Below, one piece after another: positions 22,912-34,440 of a DNA stretch of 64,000 nucleotides; position 1 is the first letter of the stretch, and the number at the start of each line of letters is the position of its first letter. The notes under the pieces were generated by a model that saw nothing but the letters and a program-made list of their open reading frames with translations, searched no databases and was not told where the DNA came from. A program made the translations under genes and the position numbers. Origin of the DNA: Echinometra lucunter (lineage: Eukaryota; Echinodermata; Echinoidea; Camarodonta; Echinometridae); assembly GCA_029962745.1 (NCBI GenBank), contig CM057154.1, positions 19,534,857-19,598,856 on the forward strand, written 5' to 3'.

Positions 22912-24626
22912 TGTTGGGGGAGGGGTTCTCTACAAGTGACAGAGGGGAACAAACCTGTGTTTTATTGCGTGGATCATGTTGCTTCGATGCTGAGTTCGGG
23001 GAGACTTCGGTGGAACAAGTTTAGCAGCTGCAAGAGAGAGAGAGAGAGAAAGACAACAAATTCGTGGAGTGAAACTTCTGTAGGTGGAATGAGATTAAGT
23101 CATACAGTGAGAAATAAAGGGACATATTCATGAAGAACGACTGGTAAACTGACAAGAATGCAGTGATAATATGACATGAAGAAGACAATCAAAACCTGTG
23201 AATCATTTCTCATTTACAAATTTCCCATTCAAATACTATCTATACTAACTAAATAAGGTCTTGCATTTTTTTTTTTGTCAAGATTTCAAATAAATTCAAT
23301 AAATCACACCTGAATAATACATCATTTGCCTAAAAAAAAAAAAAAATACATAGCAGCAAAGCTGGAGGGGGTAACCCAATTGTTTGTAAATTCAATATCA
23401 TATCCTTGCTTTATTGCACAATCAATTTAGTATCAAATTGGCAACTCTGCCACCTCAACTGCTTTCCTTGATTGAATATACAAGAAATTCAATTTTCCTT
23501 CCTTTTTCATTTCATTATTTTTTACTATCATTATTATCATTATTCTTTATTATTTCTTTTTATTGTGGTTTCTTAAGGTGTGAATCCCACAAGACAAACA
23601 GGTGATTATTTTTCCTGGTCAGATCAATTCATTTTCCTTGACATTTTGAAAGACAACCTAAACCACACACCTCTATGTTATGACAAAGGCATTTTCAAAT
23701 GTCAGCAGAACAATGCATACTGCTAGTTGCATGGAAGATTTTATGGTTGAACGCAACTACTGTTCATGATAATTTCTTAGGATTAATTGTATCATAGAAT
23801 TCCATCTTTTTTCTTTTTTTTAAATATATCATATGTGAGCTGTTGGCATTATTGTGTGACATCAAACTAAACTAAAAACAAAATTATACAAGTCCTGGTA
23901 AATCCTAGGTTTTGACTAATTTAAAGTATCTTGATAGATTTCCATGATTTTGCAATAATTTAGTAAGTTCATCATGTAAGACCAACAGAGATATTGCTGA
24001 ATTTAATTTAGTTTTGTTTTGTTTTAAATGACCGACAACCCATCGTGTAGGTTTCATGTATAAAGATACTTGGAAAAGTGCATACCCCAAACAAAATAAA
24101 ATGGCTGTAGCATACTTTCCATGATACCCACTAAATCCTCTTTGCTCAAACTCAGAGAAGAGTGTGTTGTCTCAAACTATATACTAAAGATTGCATATTT
24201 CACGCAAAGTACTGTATACTATGTTTACACTAGCCATTATAATCTAATTCTATTCATTTTGTTGTCTGGGTTGGCAAGCTGTTTGTTTTCAAATAACCTG
24301 TAGTATGCTGTGTTCATACAAATTATACTTGATTCACTTTTATCCTTTATGTCATTCTGGTGAAAAGAAAATTTGTTTTCAAAAAAATTAATGTACAGTG
24401 TACATAGTGTTTACACAAGCTATCAAGCCACATTGATTCAATTCTTTACGTTGATAGAGTGGCAACGTTTTCTCTTTTTATACAACATTATGAATGCTGT
24501 GTTTACACGAGATAATTTAAAACTATTTCTATTCTTTACATTGTTCGGGTAGCAACTTTTTCATCTTTATATACTGTACATTCTGTATGCTGTGTTTACA
24601 CAAGACATTTTAATTCTAATCTTTAC

Positions 24627-24760
24627 GTTGTTTTGGTGGCAAGCCGATGTCTGTGAGTCCCTCTTCTGATCTAGACGGTGACGGTTGCCGCAATGCGCTG
24701 TGGTCATCAGAGTGCCGCCTGTCCCGCGGGTCCCGATGTCTGCCGTGTATTCTCCCCAAC
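24627..24760 (-). CDS. ksr: KSR exon: linker before the C1 domain
   Basis: This 134-bp exon is phase 2 in and phase 1 out, with 44 whole codons. The acceptor is CTTCTTTACAG and the donor is GTAAAG. The correct frame is neither of the two longer open frames in this stretch. It is the one reading LGRIHGRHRDPRDRRHSDDH, SALRQPSPSRSEEG, LTDIGLPPKQ. It was chosen because it joins the previous exon (…FESA-T) and the next one in phase. It also ends in DIGLPP, matching the DIGLSVTHRFS run that directly precedes the C1 domain in vertebrate KSR1. The first half is highly basic/acidic mixed (RHRDPRDRRHSDDH) and could hold a phosphorylation-dependent site, SPSRSEE. Some 13.6 kb of the assembled intron that follows is affected by the duplicated contig ends. 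Confidence 0.8.
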
Positions 24761-25149
24761 CTGTAAAGAAGGTGGAAAATTTCTGAATCTGTTGCATTCT
24801 GAAATGGCTTCTAAATTCATTCTGGACATACTCTGGCAAAAGGCAGCAAGTGACATACCCACCAAATCTGAGTTATTCGTTTTTTCATATCTTACATAAT
24901 GTGCTCTTCCTCCAGGCCAAATTTTATGCATTTAACACTCATCCTGCTGAGAGATATCTTAAGTAAGACATGACAATATTCCCACTGACATCTGTACAAA
25001 TGACAGACACATTCTGCTCTTTTACAGAAAATGTCACTTTTGTCACTTGCTTCCTTTTGCCATAGCAGGGCAGATTACTCTACGATGCCATAAAATAACT
25101 ACAATGTCCTGAAATGAGTTTCAATGACCTCATTGTTCCAACCACAGAT

Positions 25150-25525
25150 GTATAATAAATCTACCAGAAGATGAGCAGCATGCACGGATATCATTACGTG
25201 AATGGCTTTAGGCCCCGCCTCTTTCGGATCATTTGAAGGGGCCGATAAGCACCCGTTATCACCATGATAATGATTACACTGTTGCATTATTCATATCTAT
25301 TGTGTGTATCATTTATATTGTGACACTTTGATTAAATGCCCAGTTATAGTGCATTAACTGTGCATAAGCTGATGCGTGTAATGTTTCATAACGCGTACAA
25401 ACAAATGCTACTGGTTGGAAGCATCTTAGAAAATGAATTATTCATTTTTTATCATAAATATTGATCGGTGCTAAGGTCAGCCTTCTAATGGATCTGGACA
25501 AAATGGTGGAGCTTTAGGGGCCTGG
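25150..25525 (+). repeat. Dispersed repeat, copy 2
   Basis: Partner of 1797-2188, diverged by substitutions and small gaps. No coding content. Confidence 0.65.
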
Positions 25526-25831
25526 TTCCAACTGACAATTAACCCATAGCAGTTCCACTGTGGCACTAGTGTCTTTTGAGCAAGACATTTACCTACACCT
25601 ACTACGACACCCCTAACTAGATAGGACCTGCTACCTGATATGTACAGTCTTGAGCAGATCCAGGACTTTGGGGGAGAAGGGGGGGGGACCATAGCAAAAA
25701 ATATCTGACCTATGAAAAACAAAAAGCTCATAATATTTTTCAAGTGCTTCTTTGGTAAAAACATTTGAAGACAAGGGGAAGACATGCCTTCTGGCTTTTA
25801 TGTACTTAAGATGCACCAAGTGGGCTGTAAA

Positions 25832-26300
25832 GGTAATAAGCAGTAGTGGGAAAGGTGCCGCTTTGAATATTCAACTACTTTGTTACGTGGAATGAAAATT
25901 ACTACATGAACTGATGTAGAATGACTAATTTCGAACATATTTGATGTTTTGGGTTTTTTAATATTTGTTCAGAAATGGCTAAAATATCAACGGAAGATAC
26001 GGCGAGTTCTCAGCGTGGGCCCGCGGTGAAAATTCACACACGCGTAAACAGTGTGTGCGAACCGCTATGCGCCGTTGAGCCGAGAGCGTCGGGGTAGGTG
26101 GTCCGTGGCGAGGGTATAAGGTAACGGTTGATATACGATCATTTGAATCATTTTCGAAAATCACCAGAAATCTCGTGAATAGAATACCAGATTATCTTTT
26201 ATCTCATTTATGTATCTTTTCACGCAAGCCGAACAATATGAGACTATATCTGAGAAGCTTCATGCCAACTTTCATTTTGCTACCACTACTGTTTATTACC
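25832..26300. mobile_element. TIR element with GGTAATAAGCAGTAGTGG ends
   Basis: GGTAATAAGCAGTAGTGG at the left is the inverted repeat of CCACTACTGTTTATTACC at the right, 17 of 18 bases. About 470 bp. The interior 25990-26115 is CpG-rich. A segment near the right end (26213-26286) recurs, diverged, at 49905-49985. Confidence 0.6.
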
Positions 26301-27206
26301 TTCACAAGAAAGGAAAAAGGCGGGTTAATGGTTGCACCCCCATAAATCTACCAGTGTGTACCTTGGCACAATGAAGGTGATTCGGGACAAATTCAGGCAA
26401 ATAATTTTTTTTTATTTTTTTTTTTTTTATCTTCTGCTGTATCAGGCAATTATTGGACAAATACCAAAAAAAATAACATTAAGGATTAAAATAACATGTG
26501 GGAGTCATATTTGATTACATTTCCGAGAAACACGACAAATTTGGAGAATAGTCAATAAAATAAAACAAGGAAGTAGAAGATAGAATATCCAGGAATGGAT
26601 AGGGATATCCAGGAATTGGATAGGGAAATAAGTACAACACTCAGGAACTCACAACAATTATGCTTTCCTTTCAAAATAAGCAACAGAAATACAAATCTAA
26701 GTTACAAGTACATTTAAACAAACTAATGATCAGTTCTTGCTCCTAGAACTTTTAGAACACTAAAAATCGTCTCTTCCGCTCTGACCGGAAGATGTACACG
26801 TGGGAGTATTCGGTTACCATGACAGTTACTCCCTTTTGGACTGATTTACTGAAAGGGTCCTCACAAAAGAAGTGCAGTCCATTGTGAATTACTGAAAGCA
26901 AATTTCACAGCTCGGTGCGACCTATTTTAGTGCGGACTAAAAGTTACAGGATTATTGAAAACAGTATGACTGAGTAAAATATGGAGCAATCTCCTTCCTC
27001 CGGATGCACGTAGCATGGCAGTTTTGACAAATTAAGGTAATAATAACAGACAGTCATGGTTGCAACAGATGCAAATAAGCCCACTGGTACATTGGACAGT
27101 CGTGACTGAGTGGTACAGAGGGAAACAAATGTACTGCAGCTAATATACAAGACAGGTTATCCCCCCCCCCCCCAGTTCAGGGATAAAATATAAGAAAAGG
27201 ACATAC

Positions 27207-27609
27207 GTCGCTGACTCAAAGCCAGGCCCCGACCTCATATTCAGATGATCGACAGAGTTCCAGTTTGATGGCGCTGGCAGGGGTAGATTATTCAGTCTCT
27301 TACTAGGGGGCGGTGTCCCCTTGCCCGGCACCCTCTTATTGAAGGTGGGTGTGTGGGGCGGGGTAGACATGGGTGGCAGTTTGAAGACGTGATTGTCAAA
27401 CGGGGGCGGCGTGGGCACCGAGGGCACTTCCGAGAGATCCGAGTTGAGCGAATCGATGGAGGGGCGCTTCTGCTCCGGACTGCTGCTCACGGAGGGCGAG
27501 TTGGAGCGGGAGCGGGATAGGTCGGCAACTGTTTCCACAGAGTTGATCATGCTGACGGGATCGGGGCTCTTGGCGCCATCCTCCAGACCGCGATCCTTGG
27601 AAGGATAAC
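27207..27609 (-). CDS. ksr: KSR exon: Pro/Ser-rich CA2 region
   Basis: This 403-bp exon is phase 1 in and phase 2 out, 133 whole codons, with donor GTATGTCCTT. The acceptor is a tandem CAGCAG (NAGNAG): use of the first AG would start the exon at 27612 and add one Ala. It encodes a low-complexity linker: YPSKDRGLEDGAKSPDPVSM, a Ser/Arg segment (SRSRSNSPSVSSSPEQKRPS), then proline-directed sites within PTPPPF, MSTPPHTPTF and KGTPPPSKR. In vertebrate KSR this CA2 stretch is Pro-rich and carries several ERK feedback TP/SP sites and a 14-3-3 site. The RSRSNSP or KRPS motifs could serve the same role here (inference). Length and composition fit the family; residue-level conservation is low, as usual for CA2. 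Identification rests on composition, the PPPSKR...LP similarity and exact phase continuity with both neighbours. Confidence 0.88.
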
Positions 27610-28155
27610 CTGCTGTTTTGAGTGGAATGAGAACAAAGATATTCATTATTCTAACTAAGATCTGGAAAAGTGCATGGGCAATTCCACGGTAAGGGTGTAA
27701 TTCCGTTACCAACATTTTTAGACTTTCTGTGCCTCTTTTGTACCCTGCCTTCCTTCTCACCATTTAATACTCTGTAAATATGCCCATTCTTTCATGTCAG
27801 CTCTTTCATTCCCACAATTTTATTCTTACATTCATTATATTGTGGTATAACACCTCGGTAACGGAATTACCAGAAAAAAAACGCCAATTTTAACTTCAAA
27901 CATGTTTTTAAAATCAAACATGCATTATACCAACACAGACTAAGATTGTGGAATTCTTTATTGTTTCAGCTTTTTTTAAATTCAAAGATTTGGCTATTCA
28001 GGGCTATCAAAGTGATTGTTTTTACTACAAATGTGAAGTAAGGTGACTGCTTTTCTGACGCTTTGCCCACATGTGAGTTGAAAATTGTACAAAGGTCACT
28101 TAAAGGAGGCAAGCAACGCAGACTTCACAAGCAGATGGTTTTAATGAAGCTTCCT

Positions 28156-28572
28156 TTAATACATTCGTGACAGAGGTCCACATTTTGTGGTTTGGCCTAA
28201 TATCTTTTGATGCAAAGCCCTAAAAATCATACCAAATACATGAGCAGAAAGAGCAAAAAATTCTACACAAACTGTGCTCATTTTGGTTGCGTCAATATTC
28301 GTTGTTTGATGCTGAAAAATTTTTAAAGGAAAATAAGCATTAAAATCCTTAAATTGGCAATGTGATAGAAAGTTTAAAATCACCATTTTCCCCTGCAAAT
28401 TGGCAACATTTTGACTTCTCATCATAATTTCTGTCAATTTATATTCATTTCAGATACATGACGTTTTATAAGAAATATGTAGCAATAAAATAAGAATGTT
28501 GGTGTTGCCAATTTGAAGAATAAAAGCTGATCAAATTAGGCTTTAAATAATTCCTGTCGACGAATGGGTTAA
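28156..28572 (-). mobile_element. TTAACCC-type MITE, reverse orientation
   Basis: Bounded by TTAA at 28156 and 28569, with ATGGGTTAA at the right end. It is the reverse complement of the copy at 33054-33469 over about 415 bp, with few differences, so both are probably young. Short open frames inside it are MITE sequence, not genes. Confidence 0.75.
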
Positions 28573-29442
28573 TGTTTCAATGAAAAGCACTGTTCAAGGG
28601 AAACAGAAATTGTGGTCTTTCTGTAAAGATGGTCCCCAAAGCAGGTTTGACTATCTCAAATTCAAATAAGATAAAATAAAATACATTCAGTCTTATAATT
28701 TCTGAGTAGAAGTTCCGGCCTATCCATATTGCTGTCTTGCTGTCAAATTTTATTTTACTTATACATAGATGTGACAGGGGAACACAGAGATATGTGCAGC
28801 CTAACAAACATGACATAGTGAATTGGTTAAAGAAAGAACTGCAAGCTGGTTTGCATCCAGAAAAAAGCAGCAAACTACTGTGACAAAACTTATGTAACTA
28901 ACGACTGTCCAAACTAATAAACGGGAAGTTTTCGCCATTTGCTAAATAACCACTTTACAAGCCAGCATTTGAACAAGTCACACAGCTACTGGAATCTTTC
29001 TTTCTCCAAGCGACCAATACAAATCCACATCAATGCCACCTGTTTCTTCATAATCATTTATTTGCTTTTATCATTTCCCTTTACAATTTGTTCCAAATCA
29101 GATATCGGATAGTAGATGCATGTAGACCACTGGGATTTTCCCCCTTATATTTCAAATGACCCATGCAAATCTCACTCTCACATATGAACACAATATCTTG
29201 ATTATCAGTCTGAAGCTAAATTGGGAAGGGAAATATGAAATATCAATAACAAAAGGGCTTATGATTGTATCAAGAGATAAGATAAAAACTAACACGCCCT
29301 TTATGATGGCAGTAAATGGATGTGCTTTACGTAAACAAGATGATCTTCAAAGATACATAAAACTGTCAGTGCTGGCAAACGGCCAAGGTGAGAGATGAAA
29401 GATTATGAGGGGGGCCATTCACACAAGGAGAAATCGCACTGG

Positions 29443-29936
29443 TTAAAGGGTGTACCCAATGCTGAAACAATGTGCCTTCATTTAAAAGAGCATATTTTTA
29501 TTAGCAGAAAATCATCTGCCTAAAGTTCCAAAACAGTCGTGTTGCCAAGCAATAACCAAATATATGGTAAGATTTCAGCCTATTTTTGGCACCTCCGCGG
29601 TGTCCCAGTTTCAACTGCTGTTGACTCAATGATGTCATTGTGGGTACCTTGTCGCGCAATTCTAACAAAAGTGCGCGCTAGGTATATTACATATTGTACA
29701 CTCTATCACGCGCATCAACTAGAGTGCGTGTTATCTGGTACCCACATTTAAGTCACTGCTGGTTTATCATGTTTACTCAAAGTCTGAGGTCAACCATGAC
29801 CAAGCCACAAATAACTTGCTATTCAAAATGCATCGATTTTGATTGAAAATCATCAAAAATTTTAATGTTATTGTTCTTAGAATCTTATTCTTGCTCATAC
29901 ATCAAATTCTTTTCAACCATTGTGTAATCACTTTAA
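29443..29936 (+). mobile_element. Third TTAA-bounded MITE family, copy 1
   Basis: Begins TTAAAGGGTGTACCCAATG and ends CATTGTGTAATCACTTTAA. Collinear with 40279-40769 over about 490 bp (AGCAGAAAATCATCTGCCTAA and GTGGGTACCTTGTC blocks). No open frame of note. Confidence 0.7.
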
Positions 29937-30529
29937 GTTTTCAGGGTTACACCATGTCTTCTACCAAAGGAATAAGAAGGGCCTTTGAGCTCCATAAAGA
30001 GCTTTTTGGCTCTGCACATTTCAATCTGTACACTCCGATCGTCACCATGAGACGAATTAGTAAGAAATTTGCCAAAAATTAGTAAGATTTCCAAGATCAT
30101 CATTTGAAGAGTAATTACAATCTTGCATTTTTGTGAGAGCAAACACAAACGTACGTAATGTCTGTTTATGAATAGCCATGATTTTCAGTTGTTTTTATTG
30201 TGTCACAATAAAGAATAGTGGAAGCATGAAAATACCCCTCCCCCCTCCTTCTTTACAAATCCCCCTAGTGATAAGAAGCAAAAACAGATACATGAAATCT
30301 TGATTCAAATACCACATTTTCTTCTGTGTGAAAAGGTGTATTATTGAAAGGGGATAAAGTCAGAAGCAATAGACTGTCATTTCATTTTGGTCTCTGTCCA
30401 AGGTTTGTAATTCCTACATGTATCTGTCCTTTTCTTGCTCTTCCTTATTCTTATTTTAGCCAACCCTGGTTTACACATGTTTGTTTGGTTTTTTTATTTA
30501 TGGTCCTTTTTTCTCTCCTTAAATCTATC

Positions 30530-30818
30530 ATACTCTTTCCTTTTCCTCCCCTCCCTTTCTCTTTCTCTCTCTCTTTCTCTCTCTCTTATCTTTCCTTTAT
30601 TCTCACCACTCCTTATATTTTCTCTTCTTCTCTATCTCCCTCTAAGTTTTAGATCTCTTTTTTTCCCTTCTTTTCTCATTACTCTCTCACCTTCTACCTT
30701 TCTCTCTAACCTCCCTCCCACTTCTGCCCCTCTTCCCTCTCCTCTCTCCCTCTCCCCTTCTTCCTTCTTCCTTCTTTCTGTCTCTCTCTGTCTCTCTCTG
30801 TCTCTCTTTCTCTCCAAC
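30530..30818. repeat. Long polypyrimidine tract
   Basis: Nearly 290 bp of C and T with few purines on the plus strand (polypurine in KSR sense), mostly CTCTTT-type units. Confidence 0.85.
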
Positions 30819-31994
30819 TACCTTGCCAGTCGGTTGTATTTGTTTACGTTGCAGGGCAAGAGAACCACCTTGGTTGTTGCTCCTGATGAAAGGCAGCTTT
30901 CCTGCATGACGCCTGGCTGCCCTCATGACTAGCTAGCAGGAGCCTCCCTTAGCTAATCCCCTCCAATGCTAATAATATACCATCTTTGTTAGCTCTGTCC
31001 TCATTAGCCCAAGTTTCCCAAGCAGCCCGCTACTACTTCTCTCTCAGTAGGTGCGTCATCATCAGCTCGAGCTTAAAGAATAGCCCACCATTTCTGGTTC
31101 CATGAATTAGCCCAATCAGAAAATAGTGAGCTAATTCTCAGATGAAGACAGAATTAGCATGCTATTTCGCTCAAAAAGTAAGCCCCCCAAATTTTGAACT
31201 TATTTGCAGAATAGCCTACTTATTCGCAAAATAGCCAGCTAGTTTTGACATGTCCTCATCAGTTTGAGCTACAGGAGCTGGCTTTATCCATTCCATCATG
31301 CACGGTGTGCCAACACTGGGCTATAGCTCGAGCTAGATTGCAGTATATCGAGCTTGAGCCGATGTGGACACAATCGCACACTTACGGCCGAGTACTGTCT
31401 GATACGCATGATCCCAGGATAGCGGGCTGTTCCTCAAGCTTTAGCTGATAAGAACCATAAGCAAACTTATGGTTTAGTTACTGTCATATGAACCTAGCTA
31501 CTTTCTCTATCACTCTCTCTCTCTGATAATTGATGAGGGCGGTAGTTTCCATAAATGCATGAAAAACAGTCTATTTTTACAAGTTGCCAATTAACATTGT
31601 CATCTGTCATCAGTCTCCTGTTGTTAAACATTATCAAAGAGAACATCCAGATAAAGCTGTATCATCTTACAGAAGCTAAAGTTCCGGGGGAGGCGAAAAA
31701 TAATTTTGTGGGCTTTCTCATACTTTTCCTTGCCATTCAGGAAGAATACCGTAACAGAAATATCTCTTGAGAAGGGTTGCTCTTCAAATGCCCTTATATT
31801 TGAGATATGACAAGAAACAGCTCAAGTGTTTGATACAAACACTTGAGTGTAGTCCCATATATACCCATTTATTTATGAAATGTGCATGCTTTTCAGTAAG
31901 GTCTCCATTTAGCATCCTATCCAAGGGACAGAGTATGTCCTATGTAACGTAGCCTGTATTTATGAAACGGGAGGGGCACACAACATGGGCTTCA

Positions 31995-32075
31995 GTCATC
32001 CACCTGAGGTGGACTGAACCCATGACCTTTAGTTCCTCAGGCAGAAGTTTACCTTTCACCTCCTTGTTGTTACTT
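31995..32075 (-). repeat. tRNA-like (SINE-type) fragment
   Basis: On the minus strand, GGTAAACTTCTGCCTGAGG precedes ATGGGTTCAGTCCACC; GGTTCAGTCC is a good Pol III B box. The A box is degraded and no complete tRNA fold is visible. Confidence 0.35.
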
Positions 32076-32419
32076 CCTTATAATTACCACTGAGGCTTGT
32101 TCAGATGTGACGCAATAAACCCCTGCGACATTTTTTAGTGTTCAGATATGGCGCAGCAAACCATGCCACTTATGTTAATGAATGCACATTAATGTGTGAA
32201 TGCTCAAATAAAAGATTTTTGTCACAATTTGCACAGACAAACATATGGCATCATATCTTAAGCTAACTTTATAAGAATTTGATTGGTCCACAGCTTTTTG
32301 CCACCAGGAGGCAAAATATTTGCCTCTTGCCTCTGTGTTTTGTTTTTTTATTGCCGCCTCATATCCCATTGACTTGTACATTAAAAATGTCACAGGGATA
32401 TGTCGCTGGGGTTTGTCGC

Positions 32420-32820
32420 TTAACCCATAGAGGTACAGTGTCACCTTGAGGAGACGCTTTTGCAGTATCTGTTGGTCCATATCATATATGAGCAGAAAGA
32501 GAAAAATGCACTGACAAATTTGAGCCCATTCTCATCGCTGTATGGTGTGGCGTTCTCGAATTAGAGCAGTTTAAGTGTAACTAATCATTAAACTCTTTAA
32601 ATTGGCAACGCAGTGAATAATATATAATCACTACTTCTGTGTTCAAATTGGCAATTTCTGATTCAATTTTACAATTATATTTCATTTTGGTTTATGTTAT
32701 ATCCATATTTATTTTTTTCAAGCTATGTAAACATGGAAAAAAAATAATTTGTATTGCCAATTTGAGGATTGAAGATGATTAATTTAGACCTCAAAAAAAG
32801 CTCTGTACTGCTATGGCATA
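32420..32820 (+). mobile_element. TTAACCC-type MITE, CATAG subfamily
   Basis: Starts TTAACCCATAGAGG; the right end is degraded (TACTGCTATGGCATA). Resembles 54368-54784 along its length and shares the CATTAAA.TCTTTAAATTGGC block with 5295-5765. Confidence 0.65.
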
Positions 32821-32865
32821 TCTGAACTAGCCTTTATTGGCAGGTGTGACCAGTGCTTTACCCAC

Positions 32866-33013
32866 CTTTGTATGCTTTCTTGAGGCTCTTGACGGCATCC
32901 AGGAGCCTGGTGATCTCCTTCTCCTCGCAGCCACAGATCTTCATGCTGGTCCTGATCTCACACTCGCCCAGCTTGATCAGGTTGCTTAGGTTCTGGACCT
33001 TGTCCATCAGCAC
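32866..33013 (-). CDS. ksr: KSR exon: second CA1 (SAM-like) exon
   Basis: This exon is 148 bp, phase 0 in and phase 1 out. The acceptor is GAAATGCAG and the donor is GTGGGTAAAG. It encodes 49 residues plus one base: VLMDKVQNLSNLIKLGECEI, then RTSMKICGCEEKEITRLLDA, then VKSLKKAYK. Mammalian KSR1 has LLEMNEAKVKETLRRCGAS followed by a helix and LTCLRKVTG. The spacing, the Cys after the middle helix and the basic last helix agree, which supports the second half of the CA1 SAM-like fold. The exon is notably G+C-rich against its intronic surroundings and has a clean open frame. A TTAA-bounded MITE begins only 41 bp outside the acceptor (33054-33469), and another ends about 45 bp beyond the donor (32420-32820). 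The exon is therefore tightly bracketed by transposon sequence. Confidence 0.85.
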
Positions 33014-33053
33014 CTGCATTTCAGCAAAGACAAAAGAGGAGAAAGATTTCATA

Positions 33054-33469
33054 TTAACCCATTTGTGACAAGAATTATTTAAAGCCTAATTTGATCAGCT
33101 TTTATTCTTCAAATTGGCAACACCAACATTTTTATTTTATTGCTACATTTTTCTTATAAAACGTCATGTATCTGAAATGAATATAAATTGACAGAAATTA
33201 TGATCAGAAGTCAAAAAGTTGCCAATTTGCAGGGGAAAACAGTGATTTTAAACTTTCTATCACATTGCCAATTTAAGGATTTTAATGCTTATTTTCCTTT
33301 AAAAAAATTTCAGCATCAATCAACGAATATTGACGCAACCAAAATGGGCACAGTTTGTGTAGAATTTTTTGCCCTTTCTGCTCATGTATTTGGTATGATT
33401 TTTAGGGCTTTGCATTAAAAGATATTAGGCCAAACCACAAAATGTGGACCTCTGTCATGAATGGGTTAA
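33054..33469 (+). mobile_element. TTAACCC-type MITE next to a KSR exon
   Basis: Starts TTAACCCATTTGTGACAAG and ends ATGAATGGGTTAA. Lies 41 bp upstream (gene sense) of the acceptor of exon 32866-33013, so it occupies the region where a branch site would be expected to begin. Close match to 28156-28572. Confidence 0.75.
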
Positions 33470-34349
33470 GGCTCATGTCCAGTTTTGATAGCATTAACAA
33501 GTGAAAACTGGCATAAAACAAAAAAAAGTCATACATTATTCTTTTTTACCACAACACACATGTGCAAGATCATTTGACATTCCAGCTATGATTTCTGGTG
33601 AATTTAAGTGTAAATAGTACGTCCCTAAAATTCAACTTGCTCCACTTTTACTTGTGTAAAGATTTTGTGGTAACTCAATGACATCCTTCAAGTCCAATGC
33701 ACACGAGGTGTTATTCCACTACAGCTAATTACAACAACTGATTGCTCAATTCAATAGAGTTCATACAAACTTTGGGGGTTTATTTTTGTGTCCTTTCTAA
33801 TTTTGAGTAATTTTTTTAAAAATTTGTTCATCAACAAATTTTGTTTAACAGCTTGAGGACAGAGAAACTCACTGCTATTCAATTAATGCTTAATAAATGA
33901 TTGGCTTGTATAGAAATTGTCCACACATTTAACTGCAAGTAAATGACAAACCCCCTCACATATGTACTTCCATGTAAACCACACACACATACACACACAA
34001 AAGCAACCAGAGGCATGGTCAGTCTATGATACTAGTACAAGTATCAGCATAAACAGGGGTTTTCCCCCGTCGTCCGCAATCGTAAAACTTAACTGGAAAC
34101 CATCCGGTTTTTTTCCAAGGAAAGTCACATTCAATAACAATGATTGCATTTAATAGCTACATGATTATGGAGGTGGGGACCTGCATGTAACTACAATTTA
34201 TTCCTGCTCATAGAGTTTTACGTTTACCCTTGTTTATAATGAGGATTACTTGGTATATTAAATCATGGATTTATTATGACCTGAAGTAGTTCTGTATCAC
34301 ATTATTGAATCACATTTTTTTACAGAATACTCACAAACATGAAATTCTT

Positions 34350-34440
34350 CAATCTCTCTCTCTTTTCCCCCTCTCCTTTCCCTATCTCTCCTTCTCTTTT
34401 CCCCTATTTCTCCCTCTCTCGATCTGCACCTTTCCATCAT
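34350..34440. repeat. CT-rich tract
   Basis: CTCTCT and TCTCCCTC-type units. Confidence 0.8.

Larger units (their letters stand above)
7436..24626 (-). other. KSR intron before the C1 domain, inflated by duplication and gap
   Basis: As assembled it spans 17.2 kb, but it contains the 500-N gap and the second copy of 2844-11950. If the copies are collapsed, the intron equals 17048-24626, about 7.6 kb. Contents include GAT and GA microsatellites, a CpG-rich patch near 9470-9660, a TIR element at 10346-10561, hairpins, a possible small TIR element at 21723-21911 and a CT/GA hairpin at 22135-22203. No other exon is supported. Confidence 0.7.
24761..27206 (-). other. KSR intron within the CA2 linker (2.4 kb)
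   Basis: Contains a dispersed repeat matching 1797-2188 (25150-25525) and a TIR element (25832-26300) with a CpG-rich core. The rest is unremarkable AT-rich DNA, with a C13 run at 27161-27173 flanking no exon. Confidence 0.7.
27613..32865 (-). other. KSR intron between CA1 and CA2 exons (5.3 kb)
   Basis: Mostly mobile DNA: TTAACCC-type MITEs at 28156-28572 and 32420-32820, a second TTAA family at 29443-29936, a polypyrimidine tract (30530-30818) and a tRNA-like fragment near 31995-32075. The stretch 30925-31450 is unusually rich in AGCT/GAGCT words. No coding exon seen. Confidence 0.7.

Noticed and set aside
24567..24839. 90-codon minus-strand frame over the KSR linker exon
   Set aside because: It is a different frame from the one that joins both neighbouring exons in phase; the phase-consistent frame ends DIGLPPKQ and matches KSR.
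30435..30932. 165-codon Leu/Ser-rich plus-strand open frame
   Set aside because: It is the translation of a polypyrimidine tract; low-complexity artefact.
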